From Streptomyces ficellus (GTDB lineage: Bacteria > Actinomycetota > Actinomycetes > Streptomycetales > Streptomycetaceae): DNA of 64,000 bases. Each line of letters opens with the position of its first letter. Positions within the stretch are counted from its first letter, which is position 1. A model generated the notes under the pieces. The model had not been told where the DNA came from, ran no database searches, and saw only the letters and a list, made by a program, of their open reading frames with translations. A program made the position numbers and the translations under genes. The DNA is taken from the NCBI RefSeq assembly GCF_009739905.1, contig NZ_CP034279.1:3720001-3784000 (forward strand). The letters are read 5' to 3'. Below, piece after piece: positions 40,420-49,491 of this stretch.

Positions 40420-42882
40420 TTACTCGCCCGGGTGGGCCAGCTCGATGTCGTGGCCGTCGACTCCGGGGCCGGACACCGTGAGGGCGCCGGCGACGGGCGG
40501 GTAGCCGGTGGCGATGACCGTGTAGTCGCCCGAGTCGAGGTCGGCGAACGCGTAGGCGCCGTCCTCGCCGGTGGTCGCCGTCGCGACGACGTTTCCGGCC
40601 GCGTCGACCAGCGTCACCCGCGCGTCGCCCAGCGGACGGCGGTCCGCACCGGCGCGCACCGTGCCCCGCAGCCGGGCACCGGCCCGGAGGAGCGCCTCGA
40701 TCCGCGTGACGCCCTGGCCGCCGATCTCGACCGGCAGGGCGAGCGGCCGGTGGCCCTCGGCGTTGACGGCCACGGTCACCGTGCCCGGCACCAGCTCGGC
40801 GAAGGCGAAGGTGCCGTCCTGGGTGGACGTGCCGGTGGCGAGCACGTCACCGCGCACGTCCGTGACGATCACCATCGCGCCCTCCACGGGCTCCCCGCCC
40901 TCGGCTGCCCGTACGGAGCCGACGAGTCCGCTCGTACCGGACAGGAGGATGTCGTACGCCAGCGCCTCCCCGCCCACGACGACCGTGGACGCCTGCGGCT
41001 GGTAGCCGTCGGCCGAGGCGATCAGCACGTACGAGCCCGGGCCGGGGGCGTCCAGCGCGTAGTGGCCCTCCGCCTGCGCGACCGCGCGGCCCAGCTGGCG
41101 CCCCGCGAGGGAGATCAGCGTGACGGCGGCACGGGCGACGGGCGTGCCCTCGCCGGTACGGACGGTGCCGTGGACGGGCGTTCCGGGAGCGCTGCTCGCG
41201 GGTGGAGCGACGGGCGCCTCCGCCGTGGCTGCCGGAGCCGGTGCCGGTGCCGGCTCCGGCGTGGCTTCGGCGGGGGCGCCGGGCGCGGGAGCCGCCGCCG
41301 GGGCGGGCTCCGGGCTCGCGTTGCTCTTCAGCGCGACCTCCTTGATGAACAGGGTGACGAGGAGGGCGAGCAGCGCGAAGGGGGCCGAGTACAGGAAGAC
41401 GTCCGCGACACCGTGCCCGTACGCCGTCTCCATCACCGTGCGGAACGGGGCGGGCAGCGCGTCCAGGTCGGGGATGCCGCCGCTGCCCGTACCGCCGTGG
41501 CCCAGCGCCGCGCCCTGCGGGCCCAGGTCGGCGAGGCCGTCCTGGACGTAGTGGGTGACCCGGTTCGCCATGACCGCGCCCAGCGCCGAGACGCCGATGG
41601 CACCGCCGAGGGACCGGAAGAAGGTGACGACGGAGGAGGCGGCACCGAGGTCGGAGGGGTCGACCTGGTTCTGGGTGCACAGCACGAGGTTCTGCATCAT
41701 CATGCCGAGGCCCAGGCCCAGGACGGCCATGAAGACCGCGATGTGCCAGTACTCCGTGTCGTACCGGATGGTGCCCAGCAGGCCGAGGCCGGCGGTCACC
41801 AGCACGCCACCGCTGACCAGCCACGCCTTCCAGCGGCCCGTCTTGGTGATGACCTGGCCGCTGACCGTGGAGGACAGGAACAGGCCGCCGATCATCGGGA
41901 TGGTCATGACGCCGGACATGGTCGGCGACTTGTCGCGCGCCAGCTGGAAGTACTGGCTGAAGAAGACCGTGCCGGCGAACATCGCGACACCGACGAACAG
42001 CGAGGCGAGCGAGGCGAGGGTGATCGTACGGTTCCGGAACAGCCGCAGCGGGATGATCGGCTCGCTCGCCCGCGACTCGACGAGCAGGAACAGCGCACCG
42101 AGGACGAGCGATCCGCCCACCATCGTGTACGTCTGCCAGGACGCCCAGTCGTACTTGTCGCCCGCGAAGGTGACCCACACCAGCAGCAGCGAGACCGCCG
42201 CGCTGATGAAGAAGGCGCCGGACCAGTCGACCTTGACCTGCCGCTTGACGACCGGCAGCTTCAGGGTCTTCTGGAGGACGATCAGCGCGATGACCGCGAA
42301 GGGTACGCCGACGTAGAAGCACCAGCGCCAGCCGAGCCAGTCGGTGTCGGTGATGACGCCGCCGAGCAGCGGGCCGCCGACGGTGGCGACGGCGAAGGTC
42401 GCGCCGAGGTAGCCGCTGTAGCGGCCGCGCTCGCGCGGCGAGATCATCGCGGCCATCACGATCTGCGCGAGGGCGGACAGGCCGCCGACGCCGATGCCCT
42501 GGACGACGCGGCAGGCGATGAGCATGCCGGCGTTCTGCGAGAGGCCGGCGACGACCGACCCCAGCACGTAGATGACCAGGGATATCTGGACCAGCAGCTT
42601 CTTGGAGAAGAGGTCCGAGAGCTTGCCCCACAGCGGGGTGGTCGCCGTCATCGCGAGCAGCGAGGCGGTCACGACCCAGGTGTAGGCGCTCTGGCCGCCG
42701 CCGAGGTCGGAGATGATCTGCGGGAGCGCGTTGGAGACGATCGTCGAGGACAGGATGGCGACGAACATCCCGAGCAGCAGCCCGGAGAGCGCCTCCATGA
42801 TCTGTCGGTGCGTCATCGGCGCCCCGTCGTCACGGGTCTTGGCGTGGCCGCCCCGCACACCGGCCGGTGTGGTCGTAGCCAT
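40420..42882 (-). CDS. MFS (DHA2) transporter fused to C-terminal carboxypeptidase-regulatory-like repeats
   Basis: 820 residues, much longer than the usual 500. The transporter part is residues 1-520 with 14 helices: LSSTIVSNALPQIISDLGG, WGKLSDLFSKKLLVQIS (motif A) and RVVQGIGVGGLSALAQIV. A Pro/Ala linker follows (about 525-570). Three beta-sandwich repeats fill 575-820, each with a GTVR...A.V.L.D..G pattern (GTVRTGEGTPVARAAVTLI, VGSVRAAEGGEPVEGAMVIV, GTVRAGADRRPLGDARVTLV). The tail is cytoplasmic if helix 14 ends inside. The preceding MarR gene is co-directional and probably regulates it. Confidence 0.9.
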   Translation of the reverse strand: MATTTPAGVRGGHAKTRDDGAPMTHRQIMEALSGLLLGMFVAILSSTIVSNALPQIISDLGGGQSAYTWVVTASLLAMTATTPLWGKLSDLFSKKLLVQISLVIYVLGSVVAGLSQNAGMLIACRVVQGIGVGGLSALAQIVMAAMISPRERGRYSGYLGATFAVATVGGPLLGGVITDTDWLGWRWCFYVGVPFAVIALIVLQKTLKLPVVKRQVKVDWSGAFFISAAVSLLLVWVTFAGDKYDWASWQTYTMVGGSLVLGALFLLVESRASEPIIPLRLFRNRTITLASLASLFVGVAMFAGTVFFSQYFQLARDKSPTMSGVMTIPMIGGLFLSSTVSGQVITKTGRWKAWLVSGGVLVTAGLGLLGTIRYDTEYWHIAVFMAVLGLGLGMMMQNLVLCTQNQVDPSDLGAASSVVTFFRSLGGAIGVSALGAVMANRVTHYVQDGLADLGPQGAALGHGGTGSGGIPDLDALPAPFRTVMETAYGHGVADVFLYSAPFALLALLVTLFIKEVALKSNASPEPAPAAAPAPGAPAEATPEPAPAPAPAATAEAPVAPPASSAPGTPVHGTVRTGEGTPVARAAVTLISLAGRQLGRAVAQAEGHYALDAPGPGSYVLIASADGYQPQASTVVVGGEALAYDILLSGTSGLVGSVRAAEGGEPVEGAMVIVTDVRGDVLATGTSTQDGTFAFAELVPGTVTVAVNAEGHRPLALPVEIGGQGVTRIEALLRAGARLRGTVRAGADRRPLGDARVTLVDAAGNVVATATTGEDGAYAFADLDSGDYTVIATGYPPVAGALTVSGPGVDGHDIELAHPGE

Positions 42883-42894
42883 GAACTTCCTTTG

Positions 42895-42958
42895 CTTACG
42901 TGTCGGCTGCTTGCGTTGTCGGCTGTGCTTACGTCGCGGCGGCTTGCGTCGCGGCTGC
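42895..42958 (-). repeat. Tandem 15-bp repeats between MarR gene and MFS-fusion gene
   Basis: On the minus strand four imperfect units of AGCAGCCGCGACGCA type occur head to tail (one expanded to 18 nt), filling the gap between the MarR stop and the AAAGGAAG ribosome site. No ORF of its own is convincing. Confidence 0.65.
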
Positions 42959-43420
42959 TCACGTGTCCGCGGGCGTACGGGTGGCGTGCGCCCGGCAGTC
43001 CCCGAAGGAGTCCCGGAGGCGGGCGAGCAGTGCGGTCAGCCGTCCGACGTCGTCGTCGGACCAGTCCTTGAGGGTGCGGGCGAACATGTCCGTGGTCCGA
43101 CGGCCGAGGTCGTCGAGCATGTCCTGACCCGCGGGGGTCAGCCGCAGGATGCGGGAGCGCCGGTCGTCCGGGTCGGGCAGCCGCTCGACCCAGCCGCGGT
43201 CCACGACGTGCGCGACATGGCGGCTGGTGACCGACATGTCGACGGCGAGCAGCTCGGAGAGCCGGCTCATCCGCATGTCGCCGTGGTGGGCGAGCAGGGA
43301 CAGCACGGCCGCCGATCCGCCCGGGCACTCGGCGGGCAGGGCCCGCGAGAGTCCGCGCTTGACGGCGCCGATGGCGCTCAGATGCCGGGCCAGTTCCTCG
43401 TACTGACTCCGCTCCGCCAC
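42959..43420 (-). CDS. MarR-family transcriptional regulator
   Basis: 153 residues. The winged HTH is about 55-115: RMSRLSELLAVDMSVTSRHVAHVVDRGWVERLPDPDDRRSRILRLTPAG, with the typical DxRS wing. GTG 43420 (VAERSQYEEL) is chosen since a GGGGGTG ribosome site precedes it; GTG at 43432 is an alternative. Two TTGC-N5-GCAA boxes lie 21-62 nt upstream. It is upstream of the MFS-fusion gene in the same direction and the probable repressor of both. Confidence 0.9.
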   Translation of the reverse strand: MAERSQYEELARHLSAIGAVKRGLSRALPAECPGGSAAVLSLLAHHGDMRMSRLSELLAVDMSVTSRHVAHVVDRGWVERLPDPDDRRSRILRLTPAGQDMLDDLGRRTTDMFARTLKDWSDDDVGRLTALLARLRDSFGDCRAHATRTPADT

Positions 43421-43440
43421 GGGCACCCCCACACATCTTG

Positions 43441-43482
43441 TTGCTTAGGGCAACCATAGAAGCTGTTGGTTGCTACAGGCAA
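43441..43482 (-). promoter_or_regulatory. Twin MarR-type boxes
   Basis: TTGCTTAGGGCAA (43441-43453) and TTGCTACAGGCAA (43470-43482) share the TTGC-N5-GCAA design with 29-bp centre spacing, directly upstream of the MarR gene and in an AT-rich promoter. Confidence 0.65.
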
Positions 43483-43579
43483 ACTAAAACCGGGCGAAGG
43501 TGGCTAAAGTCCTGGCAAAGGAAGGCGAGGACCGGGCGGCGGTTGGGTGGCGGGGCCGGGTTCGCTAGGGTCCTGCCCC

Positions 43580-43780
43580 ATGGCACACAACCCCCAGGGC
43601 CCCGACGGCAACCACGACCCGGCGGGCAGCACGCAGATGTTCCGCGCCTTCGTCGACGAGGGCACCCCGCGGCGGCAGCCGCAGGCGGCGGCCCAGTCGG
43701 GCCCGCGGGTCGGCCTGATCGCCGGCGTCGTCGCGGTCGTCGTGATCGTCGCCGCGGTCGCCTGGCTCGCACTCGGCTGA
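43580..43780 (+). CDS. Small single-pass membrane protein
   Basis: 66 residues. A polar N-terminus with TQMFRAFVDEGTPRRQ is followed by a C-terminal helix (GLIAGVVAVVVIVAAVAWLALG), giving a tail-anchored topology. It stands between the MarR promoter and the convergent lipoprotein gene. Conserved-looking in Streptomyces from memory, function unknown. Confidence 0.65.
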   Translation: MAHNPQGPDGNHDPAGSTQMFRAFVDEGTPRRQPQAAAQSGPRVGLIAGVVAVVVIVAAVAWLALG

Positions 43781-43819
43781 CCCTTCCGCCGCCGCGGAGG
43801 CTCTCGGGGTCTGCGGGGC

Positions 43820-44626
43820 TCACTCCCAGGACGCGCTGACGTCCTGGGTCTCCATGTGCATGCCCAGGGGCACCCGCCAGGCGTCCACGCACACGGTGTA
43901 CGTCTGCGTCCTCGACGCGCCCGCCGCGATCGGCGCCGGCAGCGGCTGACGTGACTCGATCGTCGCCCAGTCGACCCCGAGCGCCCCGATGATGTGCGTG
44001 GCGAACGTGGCGGTGCCCGAACGCACCGGTGAGCCACCGGTGTTGCGGAACGTCACGGTCACCTTCTCGCACCAGCGCCGGTCCCCGGGTGCGCGCAGCG
44101 GTTCGCCGACCGCGAGGGCGGCGGGGGCGGGCGGCGGTTGCGGCGCGGGCGGTGGAGTCGGACGGGGCTCCGGCGGTTGCGGCTCGTGCGGCTTCTCCGG
44201 CGGCAGCGGAGGGCGCGGCCGCTGCGGCGCCGGTGGTGCGGGCGCGGCCGAACCGCCGGGCTCGGGCGCGGCCTGCGACGGCGTACCGGCCGGACCGGCC
44301 GAGCCGGCCTGTGCGCCGGACCCCGGCGTGGCCGTCCGGGCGGGTGCGGGCACCGACGGCGCGCGGGACGGGGGTGCGGCCGACAGGGGCGGCGCGCTCG
44401 GCCGCGTACCCCCACCGCCCCCTCCGCTACCGGCTTCGCCGACGGGTCCCGCGTCCAGCGGTACGAGCACGACCTCGCCCGACGGCGGGACCGGTGCCGA
44501 GCCGGCGGGGTGGCCGGCCGAGCCGGTCGCCACGCGGCTTTCCCCGGCGCCGTTCCCGCACGCGGTGAGCACCCCGCCCAGGCAGAGCGCCACCGCCGTG
44601 ATCCCGATCAGCCCCTCACGCCTCAT
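43820..44626 (-). CDS. Proline-rich lipoprotein with C-terminal beta-sandwich
   Basis: 268 residues. The signal ends in a lipobox (GGVLTACGNG). A long Pro/Ala/Gly linker (about 60-170; PRPPLPPEKPHEPQPPEP) could span the cell wall. The C-terminal domain (about 175-268) has two Cys (WCEKVTVTFRNTGG and YTVCVDAWRVPLGMHMETQ) and resembles CARDB/immunoglobulin-like modules. Likely a wall-spanning surface protein; no enzymatic motif. Confidence 0.7.
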   Translation of the reverse strand: MRREGLIGITAVALCLGGVLTACGNGAGESRVATGSAGHPAGSAPVPPSGEVVLVPLDAGPVGEAGSGGGGGGTRPSAPPLSAAPPSRAPSVPAPARTATPGSGAQAGSAGPAGTPSQAAPEPGGSAAPAPPAPQRPRPPLPPEKPHEPQPPEPRPTPPPAPQPPPAPAALAVGEPLRAPGDRRWCEKVTVTFRNTGGSPVRSGTATFATHIIGALGVDWATIESRQPLPAPIAAGASRTQTYTVCVDAWRVPLGMHMETQDVSASWE

Positions 44627-44703
44627 CGCGCCAGTGTGCCTGACGGGCCGTCAGTTATGAAGAGGCGTACGCCGTGACGCCGTACGCCTCGACGCCGGTC
44701 GCC

Positions 44704-45624
44704 TCAGTCGGAGATGAGCCCTTCCCGCAGCTGCGCGAGCGTGCGGGTCAGCAGCCGGGAGACGTGCATCTGCGAGATGCCCACCTCCTCGCCGATCTGG
44801 GACTGCGTCATGTTGGCGAAGAACCGCAGCATGATGATCTGCCGCTCGCGGGGCGGGAGTTTGGCGAGGAGCGGCTTGAGCGACTCCCGGTACTCGACGC
44901 CCTCGAGGGCGGTGTCCTCGTACCCGAGCCGGTCGGCCAGCGAGCCCTCGCCCCCGTCGTCCTCGGGGGAGGGCGAGTCGAGCGAGGAGGCCGTGTACGC
45001 GTTGCCGACCGCGAGGCCGTCGACCACGTCGTCCTCCGACACGCCGAGCACGGCAGCGAGTTCGGGTACGGTCGGCGAGCGGTCCAGCTTCTGCGCCAGC
45101 TCGTCGCTCGCCTTGGTCAGCGCCAGGCGCAGCTCCTGGAGCCGGCGCGGCACCCGCACCGACCACGAGGTGTCGCGGAAGAACCGCTTGATCTCCCCGA
45201 CGACCGTCGGCATGGCGAACGTCGGGAACTCCACGCCCCGTTCGCAGTCGAACCGGTCGATCGCCTTGATCAGGCCGATGGTGCCGACCTGGACGATGTC
45301 CTCCATCGGCTCGTTGCGGGAGCGGAAGCGGGCGGCGGCGTACCGCACGAGGGGCAGGTTCAGCTCGATGAGCGTGTCACGGACGTAGGTGCGCTCCGGG
45401 CCTTCCACGCCGTCGGCGTCCAGGGCGGCGAGCCGCAGGAACAGGGAGCGGGACAGAGTGCGGGTGTCGATGGCGTCGGACGCCGACGACACGGTGTCAG
45501 GAGCTGTCGCGGGTCCGCTCTGCGCGGGTACGGGCACGGGTGCCGGTGCGGACTCCGGCACGGGCACGGACTCCGGCACGGGCGTGAGCGTGAGCACCTT
45601 CGAGCTGCCCTGTTCTGCGGACAT
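44704..45624 (-). CDS. sigN: SigB/SigF-family stress and development sigma factor, SigN-like
   Basis: 306 residues. The Pro/Val-rich N-terminal 45 residues are variable. Region 2 contains [38 protein letters not shown], region 3 [23 protein letters not shown] and region 4 [39 protein letters not shown]. The start [14 protein letters not shown] and the pairing with sigF just upstream match S. coelicolor SigN as I recall it. Such sigma factors are controlled by RsbW-like anti-sigma kinases, STAS proteins and SpoIIE phosphatases, several of which occur in this window, though none is adjacent. About 230 bp separate it from sigF. Confidence 0.85.
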   Translation of the reverse strand: MSAEQGSSKVLTLTPVPESVPVPESAPAPVPVPAQSGPATAPDTVSSASDAIDTRTLSRSLFLRLAALDADGVEGPERTYVRDTLIELNLPLVRYAAARFRSRNEPMEDIVQVGTIGLIKAIDRFDCERGVEFPTFAMPTVVGEIKRFFRDTSWSVRVPRRLQELRLALTKASDELAQKLDRSPTVPELAAVLGVSEDDVVDGLAVGNAYTASSLDSPSPEDDGGEGSLADRLGYEDTALEGVEYRESLKPLLAKLPPRERQIIMLRFFANMTQSQIGEEVGISQMHVSRLLTRTLAQLREGLISD

Positions 45625-45858
45625 GCCACCCCCTTGAGGTCGCGGACGGTCGCGTGGGCCGCGACCATCGGAGGAACGCAGCCTCCACCTGAATACCGGA
45701 GCCGAGACTGCGGCAAACGCGGTTCCAGCAGAATGTCACATGTCGGCAACGCGCTGTAGTGACTTGTCGACAAGAATGCGGCAAATATGCGCTGGAAACT
45801 GGGGGTGTGGGCCAATTTGGCCGGTCGATCCTGGGCTGAACGGGTCTACCCGATCAGG

Positions 45859-46698
45859 TTACGCGTCGATTCGATTTGCGGATCTGAGACGGGCGAAGCT
45901 GCGGGCCAGGAGCCTTGACACGTGCATCTGGGAGACGCCCAGTTCCTGGCTGATCTGGGACTGCGTCAGATTGCTGTAGTAGCGCAGCATCAGGATCCGC
46001 TGTTCCCGCTCGGGCAGCTGCACGAGCAGGTGGCGCACGAGGTCGCGGTGCTCGACCCCGGCCAGCGCCGGGTCCTCGTAGCCGAGCCGGTCCAGCAGCC
46101 CCGGCATCCCGTCGCCCTCCTGGGCGGCCTCCAGGGACGTCGCGTGGTACGAGCGGCCCGCCTCGATGCAGGACAGCACCTCGTCCTCGGAGATCTTCAG
46201 GCGCTCGGCGATCTCGGCGGTCGTGGGCGAGCGGCCGTGGGCGGTCGTCAGGTCCTCGGTCGCGCCGTTGACCTGCACCCACAGCTCGTGCAGCCGGCGC
46301 GGTACGTGGACGGTGCGGACGTTGTCCCGGAAGTACCGCTTGATCTCGCCGACCACGGTCGGCATGGCGAACGTCGGGAACTGCACGCCCCGGTCGGGGT
46401 CGAACCGGTCGATCGCGTTGATCAGCCCGATCGTGCCGACCTGGACGACGTCCTCCATCGGCTCGTTGCGGGAGCGGAAGCGGGCGGCGGCGTACCGCAC
46501 GAGCGGCAGGTTCGCCTCGATGAGGGCTCCGCGCACCCGGTTGTGCTCCTGGGTGCCGGGCTCCAGCGTCTTGAGCTGGCCGAACAGCACCTGGGTGAGC
46601 GCTCGGGTGTCGGCCGCCCGCCCCTGTGCCGTGGTGCGGGCCTCCGACTCGTTCTGGGGCGGCACCTGTTGAGGCGTCGTACTGGCCGGCACGTTCAC
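45859..46698 (-). CDS. sigF: Sporulation sigma factor SigF
   Basis: 279 residues from GTG 46698. It is very similar to SigN in region 2 ([28 protein letters not shown]) but with [28 protein letters not shown] in region 3 and [27 protein letters not shown] in region 4. In S. coelicolor, SigF acts late in spore maturation and is paired with sigN, as here; the assignment rests on that order and recalled sequence. A 14-bp tandem duplication lies 21 nt upstream of the start. Confidence 0.87.
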   Translation of the reverse strand: MNVPASTTPQQVPPQNESEARTTAQGRAADTRALTQVLFGQLKTLEPGTQEHNRVRGALIEANLPLVRYAAARFRSRNEPMEDVVQVGTIGLINAIDRFDPDRGVQFPTFAMPTVVGEIKRYFRDNVRTVHVPRRLHELWVQVNGATEDLTTAHGRSPTTAEIAERLKISEDEVLSCIEAGRSYHATSLEAAQEGDGMPGLLDRLGYEDPALAGVEHRDLVRHLLVQLPEREQRILMLRYYSNLTQSQISQELGVSQMHVSRLLARSFARLRSANRIDA

Positions 46699-46718
46699 GC
46701 CACCCCTTCGCGGTCGTT

Positions 46719-46746
46719 TCGCGGTGGATTACTCGCGGTGGATTAC
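46719..46746 (-). repeat. Exact 14-bp tandem duplication in the sigF leader
   Basis: TCGCGGTGGATTAC occurs at 46719-46732 and 46733-46746, followed by a second imperfect pair (CGGTCAACT twice). It lies 21-48 nt before the sigF GTG and could alter promoter spacing or form a leader structure. Confidence 0.7.
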
Positions 46747-46928
46747 GCGGTCAACTACGGTCAACTCATCCGTCAAAAGCGGTCATAGCATCACAAGACA
46801 TGTCCACTGTGTGCAAGCACCTGATAACGTCGTGTTGTCGTCGTGCGGTGTCCCGGTCCGGGCAGCGAAAAGCCCCGCACCATCGGGTGCGGGGCCAGGC
46901 CACCGGACCGCCGGAAGCGGCGTACGGC

Positions 46929-47222
46929 TCAGAACTCGTAGTCGGCGATCACCCATGTGGCGAACTCGCGCCACTGACCGGCGGCGGCCTGGTGGGCCGG
47001 GTGCTCGATGTACCGCTTCAGCGCGTCCTTGTCCGCGACCGCGGAGTTGATGGCGAAGTCGTAGGCGATGTCCCGGTCGGTGATGTTCCAGGCGCACTCC
47101 CAGAACTCCAGCTCCGGGACGATCCCGCCGAGCTCCTCGAACGCCTTCACGGCGTCGGCGACACGCGGCTCGTCGCGTCGCACGCCGTCGTCGAGCTTGA
47201 AGAGGACCAGGTGGCGGATCAC
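46929..47222 (-). CDS. Dabb (stress-responsive A/B barrel) domain protein
   Basis: 97 residues from GTG 47222 with TAGGAG upstream. Ferredoxin-like A/B barrel: IRHLVLFKLDDGVRR at the start, then LEFWECAWNITDRDIAYDFAI, with HPAHQAAAGQWREFATWVIADYEF at the end. Members act as dimers in stress responses or as small cyclases. It follows the small membrane-protein gene by 9 bp in an apparent operon. Confidence 0.88.
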   Translation of the reverse strand: MIRHLVLFKLDDGVRRDEPRVADAVKAFEELGGIVPELEFWECAWNITDRDIAYDFAINSAVADKDALKRYIEHPAHQAAAGQWREFATWVIADYEF

Positions 47223-47231
47223 GGCGGACTC

Positions 47232-47396
47232 CTAGTTCACGAGCTCGGTCATGAAGTCGCCGACACCCTGTGCGGCGCTCGAAATGCCCTCGAACCCTAC
47301 CTGGACGAGGTCGGCGGCACGCGCGGGGGAGTTGATGATCGTGTACAGCACGAAGACGACGACCACGTACAGCGTGATCTTCTTGGCCTGCACCAT
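47232..47396 (-). CDS. Small membrane/secreted protein upstream of Dabb gene
   Basis: 54 residues: MVQAKKITLYVVVVFVLYTI opens a single hydrophobic helix with basic n-region, then ADLVQVGFEGISSAAQGVGDFMTELV, an amphipathic C-terminal helix. No lipobox. Good frame bias; its stop is 9 nt before the Dabb gene. It may be a tail-in membrane peptide. Function unknown. Confidence 0.65.
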   Translation of the reverse strand: MVQAKKITLYVVVVFVLYTIINSPARAADLVQVGFEGISSAAQGVGDFMTELVN

Positions 47397-47731
47397 CGAC
47401 CCGGTCTCCCCGTCTCGCCGCTGCGATCGCTGTGCCCTGCGATCCCCGTCCCACCCCCTGGGCGGTCGGGTGAGTCTAACCGAGGCCCCGAGCCCGGGGA
47501 CCGGCGGCGATGACTGCCTCAGGATCACCGGGTGACCGCCGGCATCCGGGACGACGGCAAGCCGGACCAGTGGCACGTCGAGCGGAAAACCCGTGCCGAA
47601 GTGACCGAAGCGGTCGCGAGCCGGAGCGACATTGCGACGCCCAGACCACCTCGACGGCAACGTCGACTCCACCGTCTGCCGGGCCCGCCAGCACGCCGGC
47701 GCGGCGGCGGACAGCACATTCACAACAGGCC

Positions 47732-48685
47732 TTAGCGCGGGACATCCATGTGGAGACGGACAGTCGTGCCCTCATGAGGAGTGGAGCGGATCTCGACCAG
47801 GTCGCAGAGCTGGTGCGCGAGCCAGAGGCCGCGACCACCGATCTGGTCCGCGGTGGGTCGCACGCGCCCCGCCATGATGTCGGAGATGTACCCGGCGTCG
47901 CGGAACTCGCACAGGAACGTCGCGTCTTGGGTCCAGGTGCGCAGTGTCCCTTGGCCCCCGCCGTGGCGGATGCTGTTGGTCGCTATCTCCGTGACGGCCA
48001 CGGCCAGCTTGGCCAGCCCTTCCTGCGGGACGCCCGCGTCGGAGGCGCACTGTGTCGTCTTCGAGCGGACGGCGGCGAGGTCGTCGTGTGTGTAGATCAT
48101 CTCCTGGTACGGATCGCACGGGGCGGCCAGAGCCTCGAACGGATACACGTCTGCGGCCAGGTAACTCGCGTTGCGCACATGGTGCCCGTCCCGGCGGATC
48201 AGCGGGTGGCAGTCGGACAGCGATCGCAGGGCGGACTCGTCCTCGTCAGAGGCGTCGTAAGGGCACAGCATCGACCACGTTGCGCTGTGTGCGAAGGCCC
48301 GGTTGATAAGCCACTCATGATGGCGCAGCTCCGAGAGGTGCGCCGCGTTGCGCGCCTTTCGCCAGGCAGTCTCACCGATGCCCCGCACCGGCCTGCCGTC
48401 CCCGCTCCGTTCCGCCATCCAGGCGGCCCAGGCGGCGATGTGCCGGCCCGGATTAGGTCCAGCCGTCGCGGTGTCGACAAAGGTGACAGCCGGCTCCTTG
48501 GCCAGCTCGTGGCGCAGAAGTGAGGCCTTGTCCGGGGGTACGGCGACGACCACCGTCTCCTCCCCTTCCAGCGCCTCGCGGATGAAGCCGAGGGCACCAT
48601 CGAGGAACTGGGCGTCACCCCTATAGGGGTAGAGCTCGTGGCGAAAGGCCCCGGCGTCGTCGGACGGTTCGAGGATCGTACTCAC
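47732..48685 (-). CDS. MEDS-HATPase regulator (RsbA-like anti-sigma kinase)
   Basis: 317 residues. The N-terminal MEDS domain (about 10-160; methanogen/methylotroph DcmR sensory type) is followed by a GHKL ATPase (about 190-315): N-box LAVAVTEIATNSIRHGGG, G1 CEFRDAGYISD, G2 GGRGLWLAHQLCDLV. This is the architecture of Streptomyces RsbA-family proteins that bind sigma factors or phosphorylate STAS partners. Its GTG start overlaps the upstream STAS gene stop (GTGA), so kinase and antagonist are coupled. sigN/sigF, 1-3 kb away, are possible clients. Confidence 0.87.
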   Translation of the reverse strand: MSTILEPSDDAGAFRHELYPYRGDAQFLDGALGFIREALEGEETVVVAVPPDKASLLRHELAKEPAVTFVDTATAGPNPGRHIAAWAAWMAERSGDGRPVRGIGETAWRKARNAAHLSELRHHEWLINRAFAHSATWSMLCPYDASDEDESALRSLSDCHPLIRRDGHHVRNASYLAADVYPFEALAAPCDPYQEMIYTHDDLAAVRSKTTQCASDAGVPQEGLAKLAVAVTEIATNSIRHGGGQGTLRTWTQDATFLCEFRDAGYISDIMAGRVRPTADQIGGRGLWLAHQLCDLVEIRSTPHEGTTVRLHMDVPR

Positions 48686-49491
48686 GCGGCCATCACCACC
48701 GGAACGCCATCAGTGGCGTAGCCCGCGAGCTCCCAGCACAGACGCACGAGCTCGTTCGCGCCCTCCACCCGGATTCGCCCGTCCGGCACGTGACGAGCCG
48801 CGTCGACGAGCGCGTGCATGCCGGCGGCATCAATCATCGCGAGCTTCTCGAACTCGAGCGTCACGGCTGGCGCACTCCGCATCGCAGCGCGTAGGGCGGC
48901 GTTGAACGCCGACGCGCCTTGCGAGTCGATCACTCCGTCCACGCTCCACCTGCCGGTGCCCGTACTGAACATCCGAAAGGTCGGACGCTCTGCACGCATG
49001 CCCACCTCATGCGGATGCACACTGGCCACATGTTCCAGCGTAAGCGCATCCCACTGTGATCGTCTGAAGGCGCACACCACGATGGCGCCGGTCTCCGAGG
49101 CGAACTCGTCGAGCTCCAGCTCCTGAGCCAGCAGCTCGTCGGCCGCTCCGGGAGCCGTCGCAGGCACCCGCTCGGTGAGCACACGCACCGACCGAAAGCC
49201 CTCGTGAGCAGCGGTTCGGGCTTCCCGCCGCACCGCGGACAAAAGGGAGGCGCTGTCCACCCCACCCGGGAAGTCGAGAAGCACAGCCGTTTCCGGGAGA
49301 AGACCGGTGCCCGCCGTGCCGCCCTGGGCGCCCAAGGGGCCCACAACAACGATCTTGTCTCCGTACAGCGCTCCGTCGGCAGCGTAGGCCCGCGCGTCCT
49401 CGGCGAAGGAGGCGTACCGGTCGGTAAGGCAGCACACGTGATCACCCAGCTCGACCTCGTCCAACGAGACCAACGCCCGCGCCGCTCTCAC
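48682..49491 (-). CDS. MEDS-STAS anti-anti-sigma-type protein
   Basis: 269 residues. MEDS-like domain about 5-170 (GDHVCCLTDRYASFAEDARAYAADGALYGDKIVVVG); the C-terminal STAS domain about 180-265 (GASAFNAALRAAMRSAPAVTLEFEKLAMIDAAGMHALVDAARHV), though the usual phospho-Ser position carries Asp-Ala-Ala. GTG 49491 (VRAARAL) has AAGGGGG upstream and is preferred to the GTG at 49530. It pairs with the downstream HATPase; both share the MEDS sensor, suggesting that they respond to the same ligand. Confidence 0.83.
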   Translation of the reverse strand: MRAARALVSLDEVELGDHVCCLTDRYASFAEDARAYAADGALYGDKIVVVGPLGAQGGTAGTGLLPETAVLLDFPGGVDSASLLSAVRREARTAAHEGFRSVRVLTERVPATAPGAADELLAQELELDEFASETGAIVVCAFRRSQWDALTLEHVASVHPHEVGMRAERPTFRMFSTGTGRWSVDGVIDSQGASAFNAALRAAMRSAPAVTLEFEKLAMIDAAGMHALVDAARHVPDGRIRVEGANELVRLCWELAGYATDGVPVVMAA

